64,000 bases of DNA from Sphingomonas chungangi (GCF_013778325.1 NZ_JACEIB010000006.1:1-64000); one strand, 5' to 3'. Shown: positions 44,105-55,030, counted from the stretch's first letter. The notes: generated by a model from the letters alone, not told the origin. Made by a program: numbers and translations.

Positions 44105-45190
44105 TCAGGTTCCGAGACGGGGCACCTCCCACACGCCTCCCGGCGCCATCGTGCGGAACCGATCCGCTGCGAAACCCGCCGACCCGATTTCTTCCGCCAA
44201 TATCGCGGCGGGTGCCTCGATCCCCTCTTCCGAAAGCTGGAAGGTGCCCCAGTGGATGCCCAGCGCCCGCTCCGCACCGATCGCGCGGAAGATCGCGACC
44301 GCCTCGTCCGGACCGACATGGCTGCCGCGCATCAGCTCGCGCGGCAGATAGGCGCCGATCGGGATGAGCGCGAGCCGATGCGGGCCGTTCGCCGCGACGC
44401 CCAGCGTCCAGCTGCCGTCGCCCCAGCCGGTGTCGCCCGCGAAGAAGAGGTTGCCGCCCGGCAGCGTGACGGTGAGGCCGCCCCACAAGGCGCGGTCGCG
44501 GTCCGCCCCCCAGCGCGATCCCCAGTGGTGGACGCGCTCGACGATCACCTCGATGCCGGGGCGGATCGCCACTCGCTCGCCCCAGTCCCTGGCGACAGCC
44601 TCGATTCCACGCGTGCGCAGGATCGTGTCGTTGCCGAGCGGGGTGACGATCAGCGGCCGGTCGCGCTTCCAGAGCCGCTCCAGCGTCGCGAGATCGAGAT
44701 GGTCGTAGTGATTGTGGCTGAGCAGCACGACATCGATCTTGGGAAGATCGCCGAAGGCGACGCCGGCGTCTGCCACCCGCTTCGGGCCCATGAAGCCGAA
44801 GGGCGAGGCGCGCTCCGACCAGACGGGATCGGTCAGGATGTTGAGCCCCTGCGTCTGGACCAGCACCGTCGCGTGGCCGATCCAGGTCGCCCGCATATCC
44901 TGGCCCTCGACGCGCGACGGCGGCACCGCCTGCGCGACCGGCACGCGCTTCGGCCACGGCGCGCGGTCCATCCCGAAGGCGAAGCGCAGGAAGCGGAAGA
45001 AGGAGAAGCCGCGCCGATCGCCCGATGGCCGTTCGCCCGGATTGAAGAAGCGCTCCCCGTCGAAATGATCGGAGGCGGGGCCGCGATAATAGATGCGATC
45101 GAGGAAGCGCGGCGCCAAAGCCATCGCCAGCACCGCGAGCAGCACCAGCACGAGCAAGCCGGCGCCGAGGCGCCCGATCCATATCAGCAT
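44105..45190 (-). CDS. membrane-anchored metallo-beta-lactamase-fold hydrolase (NAPE-PLD-like)
   Basis: A 361-aa protein with one N-terminal transmembrane segment (about 5-26) and a metallo-beta-lactamase domain of the UlaG/NAPE-PLD branch. The zinc motif HNHYDH is present, followed by the FAGDTGWGDG Asp and a late HWGTF His. It probably hydrolyses a phospholipid-like or lactone substrate at the inner membrane. The ATG at 45190 gives a clean anchor; an earlier in-frame start adds a basic stretch of no family character. The substrate is not predictable. Confidence 0.85.
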   Translation of the reverse strand: MLIWIGRLGAGLLVLVLLAVLAMALAPRFLDRIYYRGPASDHFDGERFFNPGERPSGDRRGFSFFRFLRFAFGMDRAPWPKRVPVAQAVPPSRVEGQDMRATWIGHATVLVQTQGLNILTDPVWSERASPFGFMGPKRVADAGVAFGDLPKIDVVLLSHNHYDHLDLATLERLWKRDRPLIVTPLGNDTILRTRGIEAVARDWGERVAIRPGIEVIVERVHHWGSRWGADRDRALWGGLTVTLPGGNLFFAGDTGWGDGSWTLGVAANGPHRLALIPIGAYLPRELMRGSHVGPDEAVAIFRAIGAERALGIHWGTFQLSEEGIEAPAAILAEEIGSAGFAADRFRTMAPGGVWEVPRLGT

Positions 45191-45327
45191 TCGACGGACG
45201 TGGGCATCGCTGCGCCGCCGTTCAAGGCAGTATCCGACAAGCACGCAAGTCATAATGACAAGTCTGCTTGACTATATCGCGACTCGATGGTAAAGCGTCC
45301 TTGTCATCAAGACATGGAGACTTGACC

Positions 45328-45732
45328 ATGATCTGTTCCCCCGCCCAGAAGCGCTACAACAAGCGCGTGATCGGGCTGAGCCTGATCTATGCCGGCCTGC
45401 TGATCGGTGCCGTCTGGCTGTTCAAGCATCACGCCGTTTCCGGCCCGCTCGCCTGGATCGTCGCGATCCTGCCGGCGCTGCCGATCATCGGCATCTTCGC
45501 CGCGATCGGCGGCTATATCGTCGAAGAGAGCGACGAATATCTGCGCATGCTGCTGATCCGCCAGACGCTCTACGGCAGCGGTTTCTCGCTCAGCATCGCC
45601 ACCGGCTGGGGCTTCCTCGAAAGTTTCGGGATGGTCCACCATGTCGAAACCTATTGGGTCTCGATCCTCTGGTTCGCCGGGCTCGGCATCGGCCAGTTGG
45701 TCAACCGCATCACCGAAGGGAGCTGGTCGTGA
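45328..45732 (+). CDS. four-span membrane protein paired with an XRE regulator
   Basis: A 134-aa membrane protein with four hydrophobic segments (about 14-32, 38-62, 80-96 and 108-126) and an acidic motif VEESDEYLRMLLIR between the second and third. Its stop overlaps the GTG of a 63-aa XRE regulator (GTGA), a frequently seen pairing in which the membrane protein and the small regulator are co-translated. The role is unknown. Confidence 0.82.
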   Translation: MICSPAQKRYNKRVIGLSLIYAGLLIGAVWLFKHHAVSGPLAWIVAILPALPIIGIFAAIGGYIVEESDEYLRMLLIRQTLYGSGFSLSIATGWGFLESFGMVHHVETYWVSILWFAGLGIGQLVNRITEGSWS

Positions 45733-45920
45733 ACAACCGCCTCAAGGTGCTGCGCGCCGAGCGCAACTGGAGCCAGGCCGATCTCGCCGAGCGGCTGGAG
45801 GTATCGCGCCAGAGCGTCAACGCGATCGAGACGGGGAAATACGATCCCTCGCTCCCGCTCGCCTTCCGCATCGCCGCGCTGTTCGAGCTGCCGATCGAGG
45901 CGATCTTCTCGGCCGATTGA
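45729..45920 (+). CDS. small XRE-family regulator
   Basis: A 63-aa DNA-binding protein that is almost entirely a helix-turn-helix (NWSQADLAERLEVSRQSVNA), resembling the YozG/SinR-like single-domain regulators that accompany DUF membrane proteins. It starts with GTG overlapping the upstream stop. It probably represses its own operon; a CTTG-TCAT-CAAG dyad lies shortly before the operon start (near 45300-45311). Confidence 0.88.
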   Translation: MNNRLKVLRAERNWSQADLAERLEVSRQSVNAIETGKYDPSLPLAFRIAALFELPIEAIFSAD

Positions 45921-45948
45921 GACCGCCCCAATTTTCAGGAGACCCATC

Positions 45949-46122
45949 ATGCCTATCCCATTGATCGCCCGCATCGCCTGCCTTGTGATGGTGCCATACC
46001 TGCTCACCCACGGCGCCCCGGCCCACAAGGCCATCCCCGCCGAGCACCTCTCCTTCAGCATCTCGGCACACGGACTGGCTCTCGTTCTCGCTCGCGGCGA
46101 AATCGATGCTCAGACGGAATGA
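45949..46122 (+). CDS. small hydrophobic peptide (57 aa), third gene of the XRE operon
   Basis: The ORF starts at the ATG at 45949 with a good AGGAG ribosome site about 8 bases upstream and lies 28 bases after the XRE gene. The product begins MPIPLIARIACLVMVPYLLT, a membrane segment or signal anchor, followed by a short His/Ala-containing tail ending QTE. It has no known family. Its position and ribosome site make it a probable third member of the membrane protein-regulator operon. Confidence 0.5.
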   Translation: MPIPLIARIACLVMVPYLLTHGAPAHKAIPAEHLSFSISAHGLALVLARGEIDAQTE

Positions 46123-46164
46123 TGTGTGAATTTTCGGTAAAATGGTCGGGCGGCGACGGCGACG

Positions 46165-46656
46165 TCAGCGTATTTCACCCGCGACCAGTGTCTCGGCGAG
46201 CATGGTGGAAATGGCGCTGCGATCGTCGCGCGCCATCCACATCCCGATCCGCACCAGGGCGATCCCAAAGCCGAGCATGCCAAGGGGAACGATGGTCATC
46301 CATGACGCGGACTGCCGGGCGATCGAGGTGCCAGCGAAGGCCAGCCCGAACAGCGTGACGCCGCCGAACCAGCAGGCCATGAAGACCTTAACGGGTTGAG
46401 CCACCCTGAAATGCCCGGCGATCAGAGATCCGGAGCCGTTCGGCTCGATCCGTCCGACATACCATGTTTGCCACGAATTCCGCCATGCGATGCGTCGGGG
46501 CGTGATCGTCACGCACAATCGCCTGATCGTCCCGGCGAAATCACCGCCGCCGAAAGGCTTCCACAGTGATACGACCCGCGCCCGAAGTCTGTCGGCGCAT
46601 TCCTCGGGTGAGAGAGGCGACTGGAAACGCGCCTCTTCGCCCGACCACCAGCGCAT
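46165..46656 (-). CDS. hypothetical membrane protein downstream of fumarase
   Basis: A 163-aa protein with a soluble N-terminal half (PLSPEECADRLRARV, GRIEPNGSGSLIAGHFRV) and two hydrophobic segments in the C-terminal half (about 93-112 and 118-140). The ATG overlaps the fumarase stop (TGATG), so it is translationally coupled to it. I do not recognise a family; the N-terminal half resembles small lipid- or membrane-facing beta domains. A metabolic link to fumarase is not implied by sequence. Confidence 0.7.
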   Translation of the reverse strand: MRWWSGEEARFQSPLSPEECADRLRARVVSLWKPFGGGDFAGTIRRLCVTITPRRIAWRNSWQTWYVGRIEPNGSGSLIAGHFRVAQPVKVFMACWFGGVTLFGLAFAGTSIARQSASWMTIVPLGMLGFGIALVRIGMWMARDDRSAISTMLAETLVAGEIR

Positions 46657-48176
46657 CACGCCGTTTCCAGCAGGCCTTCCTTGCGGATCTTCTCGCGCCA
46701 GACCAGCGGGCCGGTGTTGTGGACGCTGGTGCCCTCGGCATCGACCGCGACCGTCACCGGCATGTCCTGCACGGAGAATTCGTAGATCGCCTCCATGCCG
46801 AGATCCTCGAAGCCGACGACCTTGCTCGCCTTGATCGCGCGCGAGACGAGATAGGCAGCACCACCGACCGCCATCAGGTACGCGGACTTGGCTTCCTTGA
46901 TCGCCTCGATCGCCGCCGGGCCGCGCTCGGCCTTGCCGACCATCGCCAGCAGGCCCTGGTCCAGCATCATCCTGGTGAACTTGTCCATGCGGGTGGCGGT
47001 CGTCGGGCCGGCGGGGCCGACCACCTCGTCGCCGACCGGATCGACCGGGCCGACATAATAGATCACGCGACCCCGGAAATCGACGGGCAGTTCCTCGCCC
47101 TTGGCCAGCATGTCGGCGATGCGCTTGTGCGCGGCGTCGCGGCCGGTCAGCATCTTGCCGTTGAGCAGCAGCCGGTCGCCCGGCTTCCAGCTCGCCACCA
47201 CCTCGGGCGTCAGCGTGTCGAGATCGACGCGGATCGACTCCTTCGACGGCGCCCATTCCACCTTGGGCCATTCATCGAGGTTCGGCGTCGGCAGATAGGC
47301 CGGACCGGAGCCGTCGAGATGGAAATGCGCGTGGCGGGTCGCCGCGCAATTGGGGATCATCGCCACCGGCTTGGAGGCCGCATGGGTCGGATAGTCCATG
47401 ATCTTCACGTCGAGGATGGTGGCGAGGCCGCCCAGCCCCTGCGCGCCGACGCCGAGCGCATTGACCTTGTCGAAGATCTCGATGCGCAGTTCCTCGATTT
47501 TGTTCTGGGGGCCGCGCGCCTTCAGCTGCGCCATGTCGATATCGCCCATCAGCGATTCCTTGGCGAGCGTCATCGCCTTCTCGGCAGTGCCGCCGATGCC
47601 GATGCCGAGCATGCCCGGCGGGCACCAGCCGGCGCCCATCTGCGGGATCATCTCCAGCACCCAGTCAACGATCGAGTCCGACGGGTTCATCATCTTGAAC
47701 TTGGACTTGTTCTCGGAGCCGCCGCCCTTGGCCGCCACCGCCACCTCGACATAGCGGCCGGGCACCATCTCGACGTTCAGGACACAGGGCGTGTTGTCCT
47801 TGGTGTTGACCCGCCCGAACGCCGGATCGCGCAGGATCGAGGCGCGCAGCCGGTTTTCCGGGTGGAGGTAGGCGCGGCGCACGCCCTCGTCGATCACGTC
47901 CTGCAGCGACTTGTCGATGTCGAGTTGGCACTGCATGCCCCACTTCACGAAGACGGTGACGATGCCGGTATCCTGGCAGATCGGGCGATGCCCCTCCGCG
48001 CACATCCGCGAATTGGTGAGGATCTGCGCGATCGCGTCCTTGGCGGCCGGCCCCTGCTCCGCCTCATAGGCCTCGCCCAGCGCGCGGATATAATCCATCG
48101 GGTGATAGTAGGAGATGTACTGCAGCGCGTCGGCGACGCTCTCGATCAGGTCGGCTTCGCGGATGATGGTCGTCAT
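46656..48176 (-). CDS. fumA: class I fumarate hydratase (iron-sulfur)
   Basis: A 506-aa oxygen-sensitive 4Fe-4S fumarase interconverting fumarate and L-malate in the TCA cycle. Both halves are fused: the alpha part with the cluster Cys candidates in RPICQDTG, GWCPPGMLG and NCAATRH, and the beta part from about residue 310 (VGPAGPTTATRMD, near 397). It matches the E. coli FumA/FumB length (548) apart from shorter ends. The start is the ATG at 48176. Confidence 0.95.
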   Translation of the reverse strand: MTTIIREADLIESVADALQYISYYHPMDYIRALGEAYEAEQGPAAKDAIAQILTNSRMCAEGHRPICQDTGIVTVFVKWGMQCQLDIDKSLQDVIDEGVRRAYLHPENRLRASILRDPAFGRVNTKDNTPCVLNVEMVPGRYVEVAVAAKGGGSENKSKFKMMNPSDSIVDWVLEMIPQMGAGWCPPGMLGIGIGGTAEKAMTLAKESLMGDIDMAQLKARGPQNKIEELRIEIFDKVNALGVGAQGLGGLATILDVKIMDYPTHAASKPVAMIPNCAATRHAHFHLDGSGPAYLPTPNLDEWPKVEWAPSKESIRVDLDTLTPEVVASWKPGDRLLLNGKMLTGRDAAHKRIADMLAKGEELPVDFRGRVIYYVGPVDPVGDEVVGPAGPTTATRMDKFTRMMLDQGLLAMVGKAERGPAAIEAIKEAKSAYLMAVGGAAYLVSRAIKASKVVGFEDLGMEAIYEFSVQDMPVTVAVDAEGTSVHNTGPLVWREKIRKEGLLETA

Positions 48177-48211
48177 GGGATGTCCCGCCCGGTGAAGATT
48201 CGGACAAGGCC

Positions 48212-49432
48212 TTACGCGCGCGGGCGCGAGCCGCCAAGGAATTCGGTGGCGAACAGCAACGTGACAACGCTGCCGATCGCAGCCCCGGCGCCCATCGCGC
48301 CCCACCAGCCGGCGGCGTGGTAGGCGAGCGTCGCGATCGCCGATCCGGACGCGCCCAGCACGAACAGGATCGTCATGTAGACGGCGTTGACCCGGCCCCG
48401 GTCCTCACCGGGCAGCGAGAAGATCACGCGCTGGCCGAGCACCTGATTGAGCTGGGTCGCGCCGTCCAGGGTGAGCGCGAAAACGACGATCAAGGCCACC
48501 GAATGAAGCGCGCCCGATACGCCGGCCAGCAGGCAGGAGACGGTGATCGTCCCCAGCGCGATGGCGGTGCCGAGCTTGATATGGCCCTTGTCGCCCAGCC
48601 GCCCGGCGATCGGTGCGGTCAAAGCACCCGCCGCACCCGCCAGCGCGAAAAGCGCGATGCCGGTCTGTGAAAAGCCGAAGCGGTCCGCCAGCAGCAGCGG
48701 CGCGGAGGTCCAGAAGATGTTGAAGATCGCGAAGACAAGCCCCTGATACACCGCGCGACGCTGCAGCCGCCGTTCCGTGATCAGCAGATGGCCCATCGAT
48801 CGGAGGATCTCGCCATAACCGTGCCCGCTGGCCGGCCGCCGTTCGGGCAGCGCGCGGGCGAGCCACAGGCCCAGCACCACCATCAGCGCCGCCGAGACGC
48901 CGAACACCGCGCGCCACCCGGCGACCTCGGCGATCAGGCTCGCCACCGGCCGCGCCAGCATGATCCCGGCGAGCAGGCCCGACATCACGTTGCCGATCGT
49001 GGCGCCCCGCGTCTCGTGCGGCGCGAGACTGGCGGCGAACGGCACCACCACCTGCACGCCCGACGCGGCGAAGCCCGTCACCACCGCCGCGATCAGGAAC
49101 GTCCCGGCCGAAGGTGCTGCCGCCAGCGCCGCCAGCGACAGTGCGGTTCCGGCGATGGTCGCGAGGATCAGTCGCCGGTTCTCCAGCCGGTCGGCGAGCG
49201 GCACCACCGTCACCAGCCCGGCCGCATAGCCCAGCATGGTCAGCGTCACGATCGATCCGGCGATGCCCGGCCCAATGTGCAGCGCTGGCGCGATCAGTGC
49301 GATCAGGGGCTGTGCGTAATAGAGGTTCGCCACCATCACCCCGCACGCCACCGCGCAGGCGAAGGTGATGCCGGGGGTGAGGCCCTGGCCGCCGGTCGTC
49401 GGGGTCTCGGTCATGATGGCAGGCGCATCCAT
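48212..49432 (-). CDS. MFS transporter, drug/sugar efflux type
   Basis: A 406-aa major facilitator with 12 hydrophobic segments. The motif-A-like loop (VVPLADRLENRRLI) lies after the second span and the second copy (AGRLGDKGHIKLG) after the eighth. The overall pattern is that of the NepI/YdhP-like efflux group with one conserved NLYYAQPLIALIAP start. The substrate is unknown. It is monocistronic. Confidence 0.88.
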   Translation of the reverse strand: MDAPAIMTETPTTGGQGLTPGITFACAVACGVMVANLYYAQPLIALIAPALHIGPGIAGSIVTLTMLGYAAGLVTVVPLADRLENRRLILATIAGTALSLAALAAAPSAGTFLIAAVVTGFAASGVQVVVPFAASLAPHETRGATIGNVMSGLLAGIMLARPVASLIAEVAGWRAVFGVSAALMVVLGLWLARALPERRPASGHGYGEILRSMGHLLITERRLQRRAVYQGLVFAIFNIFWTSAPLLLADRFGFSQTGIALFALAGAAGALTAPIAGRLGDKGHIKLGTAIALGTITVSCLLAGVSGALHSVALIVVFALTLDGATQLNQVLGQRVIFSLPGEDRGRVNAVYMTILFVLGASGSAIATLAYHAAGWWGAMGAGAAIGSVVTLLFATEFLGGSRPRA

Positions 49433-49742
49433 GCGCGTCCTTTCCGATTGCTGCGGCGCACATAGGACGATGGGTTGCGAATTGCGACCCTCCGAAACCT
49501 TGGCTCGCGGGCGCCGATCGACGCGAAAAGGCCAGCATCATCCGTGCCATGGCCGCATCCGCGCCCCAATTCGTTCACCGGAGCGACAGAAACCGTGCCC
49601 CTTGGGCCACAGTCGTGCCGGTCGGTCGCCCATGACCATTCGTTCATGGGAACGATCGCCTCGCTGGCGGCATGTACCCCCCGCAACGCCCCCCGGCGAC
49701 GCATGTACGAGTAGCTTTTGTAGCTTTGCGGAGTTTATGTTT
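49433..49742. other. 310-bp intergenic region with one palindrome
   Basis: No supported gene lies here. It is the divergent promoter region of the MFS gene and the outer-membrane protein gene. The only structure noted is a perfect TCGTTC-ATGG-GAACGA dyad (49640-49655), which could be an operator. Confidence 0.5.
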
Positions 49743-50441
49743 ATGAAGACGATCCTGCTCGCGACGAGCGCTTTCCTTGTCGCGGCCGCCGCGCCCGCCT
49801 TCGCGCAGGACGCCACGCCGGCCCCGGCCGACACCACCGCGACAACGATGACCGCCCCGTCCGAAGGTGCGACCTTCACCGGCCCGCGCGCGGAAATCTT
49901 CGGCGGCTGGGATCGCGTCGGCGCCCGTCAGCGCTATGACGACGGCACCACGCGCGTGACCGACCACAGCCGCAAGACCGGCTGGACCGGCGGTGGCCTG
50001 CTCGGCTACGACATGCCGATCGGCGACAAGCTGACCGCCGGCGTGTTCGGCAGCTACGCCATCTCCACCGCGAAGACCTGCGGCGACAACGGCTTCGCCA
50101 TCGCCTGCCTCAAATCCGGTCGCCAGATCGAGGGCGGCGCGCGCATCGGCTACAAGCTAGGCGGCAAGGCGCTGCTCTACGCCAAGGGCGCCTATGTGAA
50201 CGGCCAGATCCGCGAGACCGCGGCCGACGACGCCGGCGACTATTTCCGCGGCCGTGCCGATCGCGACGGCTGGCGCGCGGGTGCGGGCGTGGAATATGCC
50301 GTCACCAACCACGCTTATGTGAAGGCGGAGTATGACTATACCCGCTTCAAGAGCTTCAACGCCGATGAGCTGGGCCTGACCGACACCAGCCTGCGTTATG
50401 ATCGCAACCAGGTGCTGGCCGGCTTCGGCGTGCATTTCTGA
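49743..50441 (+). CDS. outer-membrane beta-barrel protein (OmpA-like/Opa-type)
   Basis: A 232-aa exported protein with a signal peptide ending APAFA (about residue 21) and a Thr/Ala/Pro linker. It then has an eight-stranded-type barrel, with alternating strands such as TGWTGGGLLGYDMPI and RAGAGVEYAVTNHAYVKAEYDY, and a C-terminal Phe (GFGVHF), the outer-membrane insertion signal. No OmpA peptidoglycan-binding domain is present. I prefer the ATG at 49743 to 49737 on ribosome-site spacing. It ends at a strong terminator. Confidence 0.9.
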   Translation: MKTILLATSAFLVAAAAPAFAQDATPAPADTTATTMTAPSEGATFTGPRAEIFGGWDRVGARQRYDDGTTRVTDHSRKTGWTGGGLLGYDMPIGDKLTAGVFGSYAISTAKTCGDNGFAIACLKSGRQIEGGARIGYKLGGKALLYAKGAYVNGQIRETAADDAGDYFRGRADRDGWRAGAGVEYAVTNHAYVKAEYDYTRFKSFNADELGLTDTSLRYDRNQVLAGFGVHF

Positions 50442-50481
50442 CGCTCATGACGGCCTAGGCCGGACTGGTCGTCGGCCGGAG

Positions 50482-50518
50482 CGCCCCGTCGGTGAGAACC
50501 GGCGGGGCGTTCTCGTTT
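50482..50518 (+). terminator. terminator after the outer-membrane protein gene
   Basis: CGCCCCGTCGGT, GAGA loop, ACCGGCGGGGCG, then the T-rich TTCTCGTTT. The 12-base arms have one wobble. It may also serve the convergent DUF3617 gene ending at 50518. Confidence 0.85.
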
Positions 50519-50982
50519 CAGAAGGCCGTGCATACCCCGATGCGCCGCCCGCTGTCGCGGCCACGAAATATCAGGGCGAGCTTGCCGACCTGTCCGGTGC
50601 CGGTAAAGGTGAAGTCGTAACCCGTCGGCGTGTAGCTGCCGCCGCCCTCGACGTGCATGGCCTGCCCGCGCCCGTCGGAACAGTCGCCCGCGGCATCGAT
50701 CTTCCCGTCTGCCATGGTGAAGCGCCGGAAGCGGCAGCTCTGCTCGGCCCCGGCGAGGAAGAGGCCCTGCGGGTTCTGCAGGTCGCGCGCGGTCAGGCAG
50801 GACTGGCGCGGCTGCGGTGTCGGCAGCGCCTTGCCCATGCGCGCCGCGAGGTCGGCCGATCCGTTCACGCTGTCGAGTGCGAAGACCACGGTTTCCTCCC
50901 ACGCGCCCGGCGTGAGCGGCGGCGCGGGCGCGGCGGCGAGGAGGAGCGGCAAGGCGGCGGCGAGGCGGCGGGGGAGGGGCAT
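50518..50982 (-). CDS. DUF3617-family secreted protein
   Basis: A 154-aa protein with a signal peptide (about 1-20) and the DUF3617 pattern: [39 protein letters not shown] and a final GVCTAF. Pairs of Cys suggest periplasmic disulfides. The function is unknown. It is adjacent to and co-directional with another DUF3617 gene (51054-51593). Confidence 0.82.
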   Translation of the reverse strand: MPLPRRLAAALPLLLAAAPAPPLTPGAWEETVVFALDSVNGSADLAARMGKALPTPQPRQSCLTARDLQNPQGLFLAGAEQSCRFRRFTMADGKIDAAGDCSDGRGQAMHVEGGGSYTPTGYDFTFTGTGQVGKLALIFRGRDSGRRIGVCTAF

Positions 50983-51053
50983 CGCCCCTCGATAGCCGCT
51001 CGCGTCGCCCTTGTCGAAACGGCTCAGCCGGCGAAGTTGGCAACCGCCGGCGG

Positions 51054-51593
51054 CTAATCCGCACCCGCCGTGCATTCGCCGACGCGCTTGGCCGTCATCT
51101 TCGTGTGGGAACTGCTGCTCATCCCACCGGGCAGGCCGGTGACGCTGCTCGTGCTGTCCGAGCTGATCTCGGTGGCGGAGAAGGTGCCGCTGTTGGTCGC
51201 CTCGATCTTCATGCCGTTGGGCATCTGGCAATGCATCTTCGCGTCGATCTTGCCGCCGGCCATCGAGAAGCTGTCATAGGTGCAATTCTTCTTGAGGCCG
51301 TCCATGCCGCCCGAGAACATGCCTTCGGGGCGGTTGACCTGCTCGGGCGTGATGCAGGTCTTCATCGTCTGCGGCGGCAGCTTGGGCGGGGTGGGCATAT
51401 CGGGCGGGCCGCCGGTGATTGTCTGGTCGACCATCTCCACCGTAACCTCCCACTCGCCGGGCTGGATCTTCGCCGACTGGGTCTTGGCGATCTCGTCGAT
51501 CGAGGCGTTCTTCATCGAGACGCTGTCGCCCGACTTGCTGCAGGCGGCGAGCGCCATCAGCGCGACGATGGTGATCGGTGCAATGGACCGCAT
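51054..51593 (-). CDS. DUF3617-family lipoprotein
   Basis: A 179-aa lipoprotein: the lipobox LMALAAC puts the lipidated Cys at about residue 18. The DUF3617 core follows ([44 protein letters not shown], ending GECTAGAD). It is paralogous to the neighbouring 154-aa gene. The start is the ATG at 51593. The two genes probably arose by tandem duplication. Confidence 0.85.
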   Translation of the reverse strand: MRSIAPITIVALMALAACSKSGDSVSMKNASIDEIAKTQSAKIQPGEWEVTVEMVDQTITGGPPDMPTPPKLPPQTMKTCITPEQVNRPEGMFSGGMDGLKKNCTYDSFSMAGGKIDAKMHCQMPNGMKIEATNSGTFSATEISSDSTSSVTGLPGGMSSSSHTKMTAKRVGECTAGAD

Positions 51594-51710
51594 GAACTCT
51601 CCCTCGGACCCGGACCGGCAGAGCATAGTGGGAGAGGGTCGGCCCGCCACCCTTCGTTTCGATTATGCCGCGGATTGCGACGTTCGCGTTTCGTCCCCAT
51701 ATTCGCTCCC

Positions 51711-53903
<2,193 letters not shown>

Positions 53904-53905
53904 CG

Positions 53906-53988
53906 GTTCGGGCTGAGCTTGTCGAAGCCCTGTCCTGCCTTTTGCACGGTGCAAACAAGGGCTGCACTTCGACAGGCTCAGTGCGAAC
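53906..53988. repeat. imperfect palindrome, family A copy 1
   Basis: About 83 bp: GTTCGGGCTGAGCTTGTCGA on the left and a matching CTTCGACAGGCTCAGTGCGAAC-type right arm, with TTGCACGGTGCAA in the middle. A second copy lies at 56896-56980. The pattern GTTCG...CTTCGACA..CTCAG..CGAAC is a familiar intergenic repeat in sphingomonads. Confidence 0.8.
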
Positions 53989-54047
53989 GGGGGTGGATTG
54001 AGGCATCTCCCCTTGCCCCCGTCACCATCCCCCGCCATGCAGTGCCC

Positions 54048-54608
54048 ATGACCATGCGGCGGACCATCCGAACGGCCCGGCAGGGCGCAGTCACCCTCCT
54101 GATGGTGGCGCTCGCCTCCTGCGTCGCGCCCGAGCAGAAGCCTGCGCCTGCGCCGCGCCCGGCCCCGCCTCCGCCGCCTGCGGCACTGCCCGCCGCGCCG
54201 CCGCAGCAGGACTGGCGCGACGTGCCGGTGACGCCGGGCGACTGGTCGTGGCGGGGGACGGCGGGGCAGAGCTCGATCGCGCAATATGGCACGCCCGGCC
54301 AGACCGCCGTCTTCGCGCTGCGCTGCGACCTTTCCACCCGCAACATCGTCTTCTCGCGCGGTGGCCTCGCGCCGACACCGAACGCGGCGATGAGCTTCAC
54401 CACCTCCTACGGCAGCTTCGCCTATACCGGTGCGAACGGAGGTGGCCAGCCGCCCGCGATCGTCGCGCAGGCGAGCGCGCGCGACCCGCACATGGACCAG
54501 ATCGCCTTCAGCCGCGGCCGCTTCCTGGTGGACGTGGCGGGTCAGCCGCGCCTCGTCCTGCCGGCCTGGCCCGAGGTCGCGCGGGTGATCCAGGATTGCC
54601 GGAGCTAG
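54048..54608 (+). CDS. proline-rich lipoprotein of unknown function
   Basis: A 186-aa lipoprotein. The lipobox (VALASC, Cys at about 25) follows an Arg-rich n-region. A Pro/Ala/Gln linker (about 30-55) leads to a small beta-rich domain (WRDVPVTPGDWSW, ALRCDLSTRNIVFSRGG). Two Cys in the mature domain may pair (LRCD and QDCRS at the end). I do not recognise a family. The start is the ATG at 54048; another is two codons on. Confidence 0.75.
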   Translation: MTMRRTIRTARQGAVTLLMVALASCVAPEQKPAPAPRPAPPPPPAALPAAPPQQDWRDVPVTPGDWSWRGTAGQSSIAQYGTPGQTAVFALRCDLSTRNIVFSRGGLAPTPNAAMSFTTSYGSFAYTGANGGGQPPAIVAQASARDPHMDQIAFSRGRFLVDVAGQPRLVLPAWPEVARVIQDCRS

Positions 54609-54631
54609 TTTGATCCGCTCACGCGGATGCC

Positions 54632-54709
54632 GCACCGGCCCGCTCCCCCACCCGGCCTCCCATCTAGGATACGCTGTTTGGGAGGCCGGGTGGGGGAGCG
54701 GGCCGGTGC
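54632..54709. repeat. 78-bp palindromic repeat, family B copy 1
   Basis: A long near-perfect inverted repeat. The left arm begins GCACCGGCCCGCTCCCCCAC, the loop is about 17 bases around CTAGGATACGCTG, and the right arm mirrors it to CCGGTGC. The identical 78-bp sequence occurs at 58135-58212. It lies between two genes and could act as a strong hairpin in RNA. Confidence 0.9.
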
Positions 54710-54747
54710 GGGACCAGACAGAGGCACCATTGGCGGGCTGATGCGTT

Positions 54748-54768
54748 TGCTCTCCTGAAAGGAGAGCA
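54748..54768 (+). promoter_or_regulatory. hairpin that hides the ribosome site of the 46-aa gene
   Basis: TGCTCTCCT (54748-54756), loop GAA, AGGAGAGCA (54760-54768): a perfect 9-bp stem whose 3' arm is the Shine-Dalgarno sequence, three bases before the start codon at 54772. This arrangement should block translation until the stem is opened, for example by heat, a protein or another RNA. Confidence 0.6.
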
Positions 54769-54771
54769 ACC

Positions 54772-54912
54772 ATGGTTCGCAAGCTGGAAGACGGCGGCTT
54801 CATCGCCGATCGTGATCGCGAGGTGGCGCCAACCAACCGTATCCGTCCCGCCGATCCCAAGGGCGACGAGCGGCACGAGCTTAACAAGAAGGCGCTGTTC
54901 AGGAAGATGTGA
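54772..54912 (+). CDS. 46-aa charged small protein
   Basis: A short ORF with an ATG at 54772 and an AGGAG ribosome site buried in the hairpin described at 54748-54768. The product is highly charged and soluble (MVRKLEDGGFIADRDREV, then RPADPKGDERHELNKKALF). It has no recognised family. It is supported by its ribosome site, codon usage like the neighbours and a compact position between repeat B and a structured transcript. Confidence 0.6.
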   Translation: MVRKLEDGGFIADRDREVAPTNRIRPADPKGDERHELNKKALFRKM

Positions 54913-55015
54913 TCGCGCTGCCCCAGTTTTCCACAGGACTTATGTCCTGCAGGTGCGAACGGGGCTTGCATCGCGGATTCGTTTGAATCAGACTGCTTAC
55001 ACCATCAACATGGCG

Positions 55016-55029
55016 AAAGGAGGTGATCC
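55016..55029 (+). promoter_or_regulatory. full-length Shine-Dalgarno complementary to the 16S 3' tail
   Basis: AAAGGAGGTGATCC is the exact 14-base complement of the 3' end found in 16S rRNA of most bacteria (GGATCACCTCCTTT). It lies at normal spacing from the ATG at 55031. Such a long match is rare for an ordinary gene. Confidence 0.85.
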
Positions 55030-55030
55030 G

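Noticed and set aside
45654-45732. Upstream in-frame extension of the XRE regulator (88 codons)
   Set aside because: The GTG at 45729 overlaps the preceding stop and begins exactly at the helix-turn-helix domain; the extension lies within the membrane protein gene.
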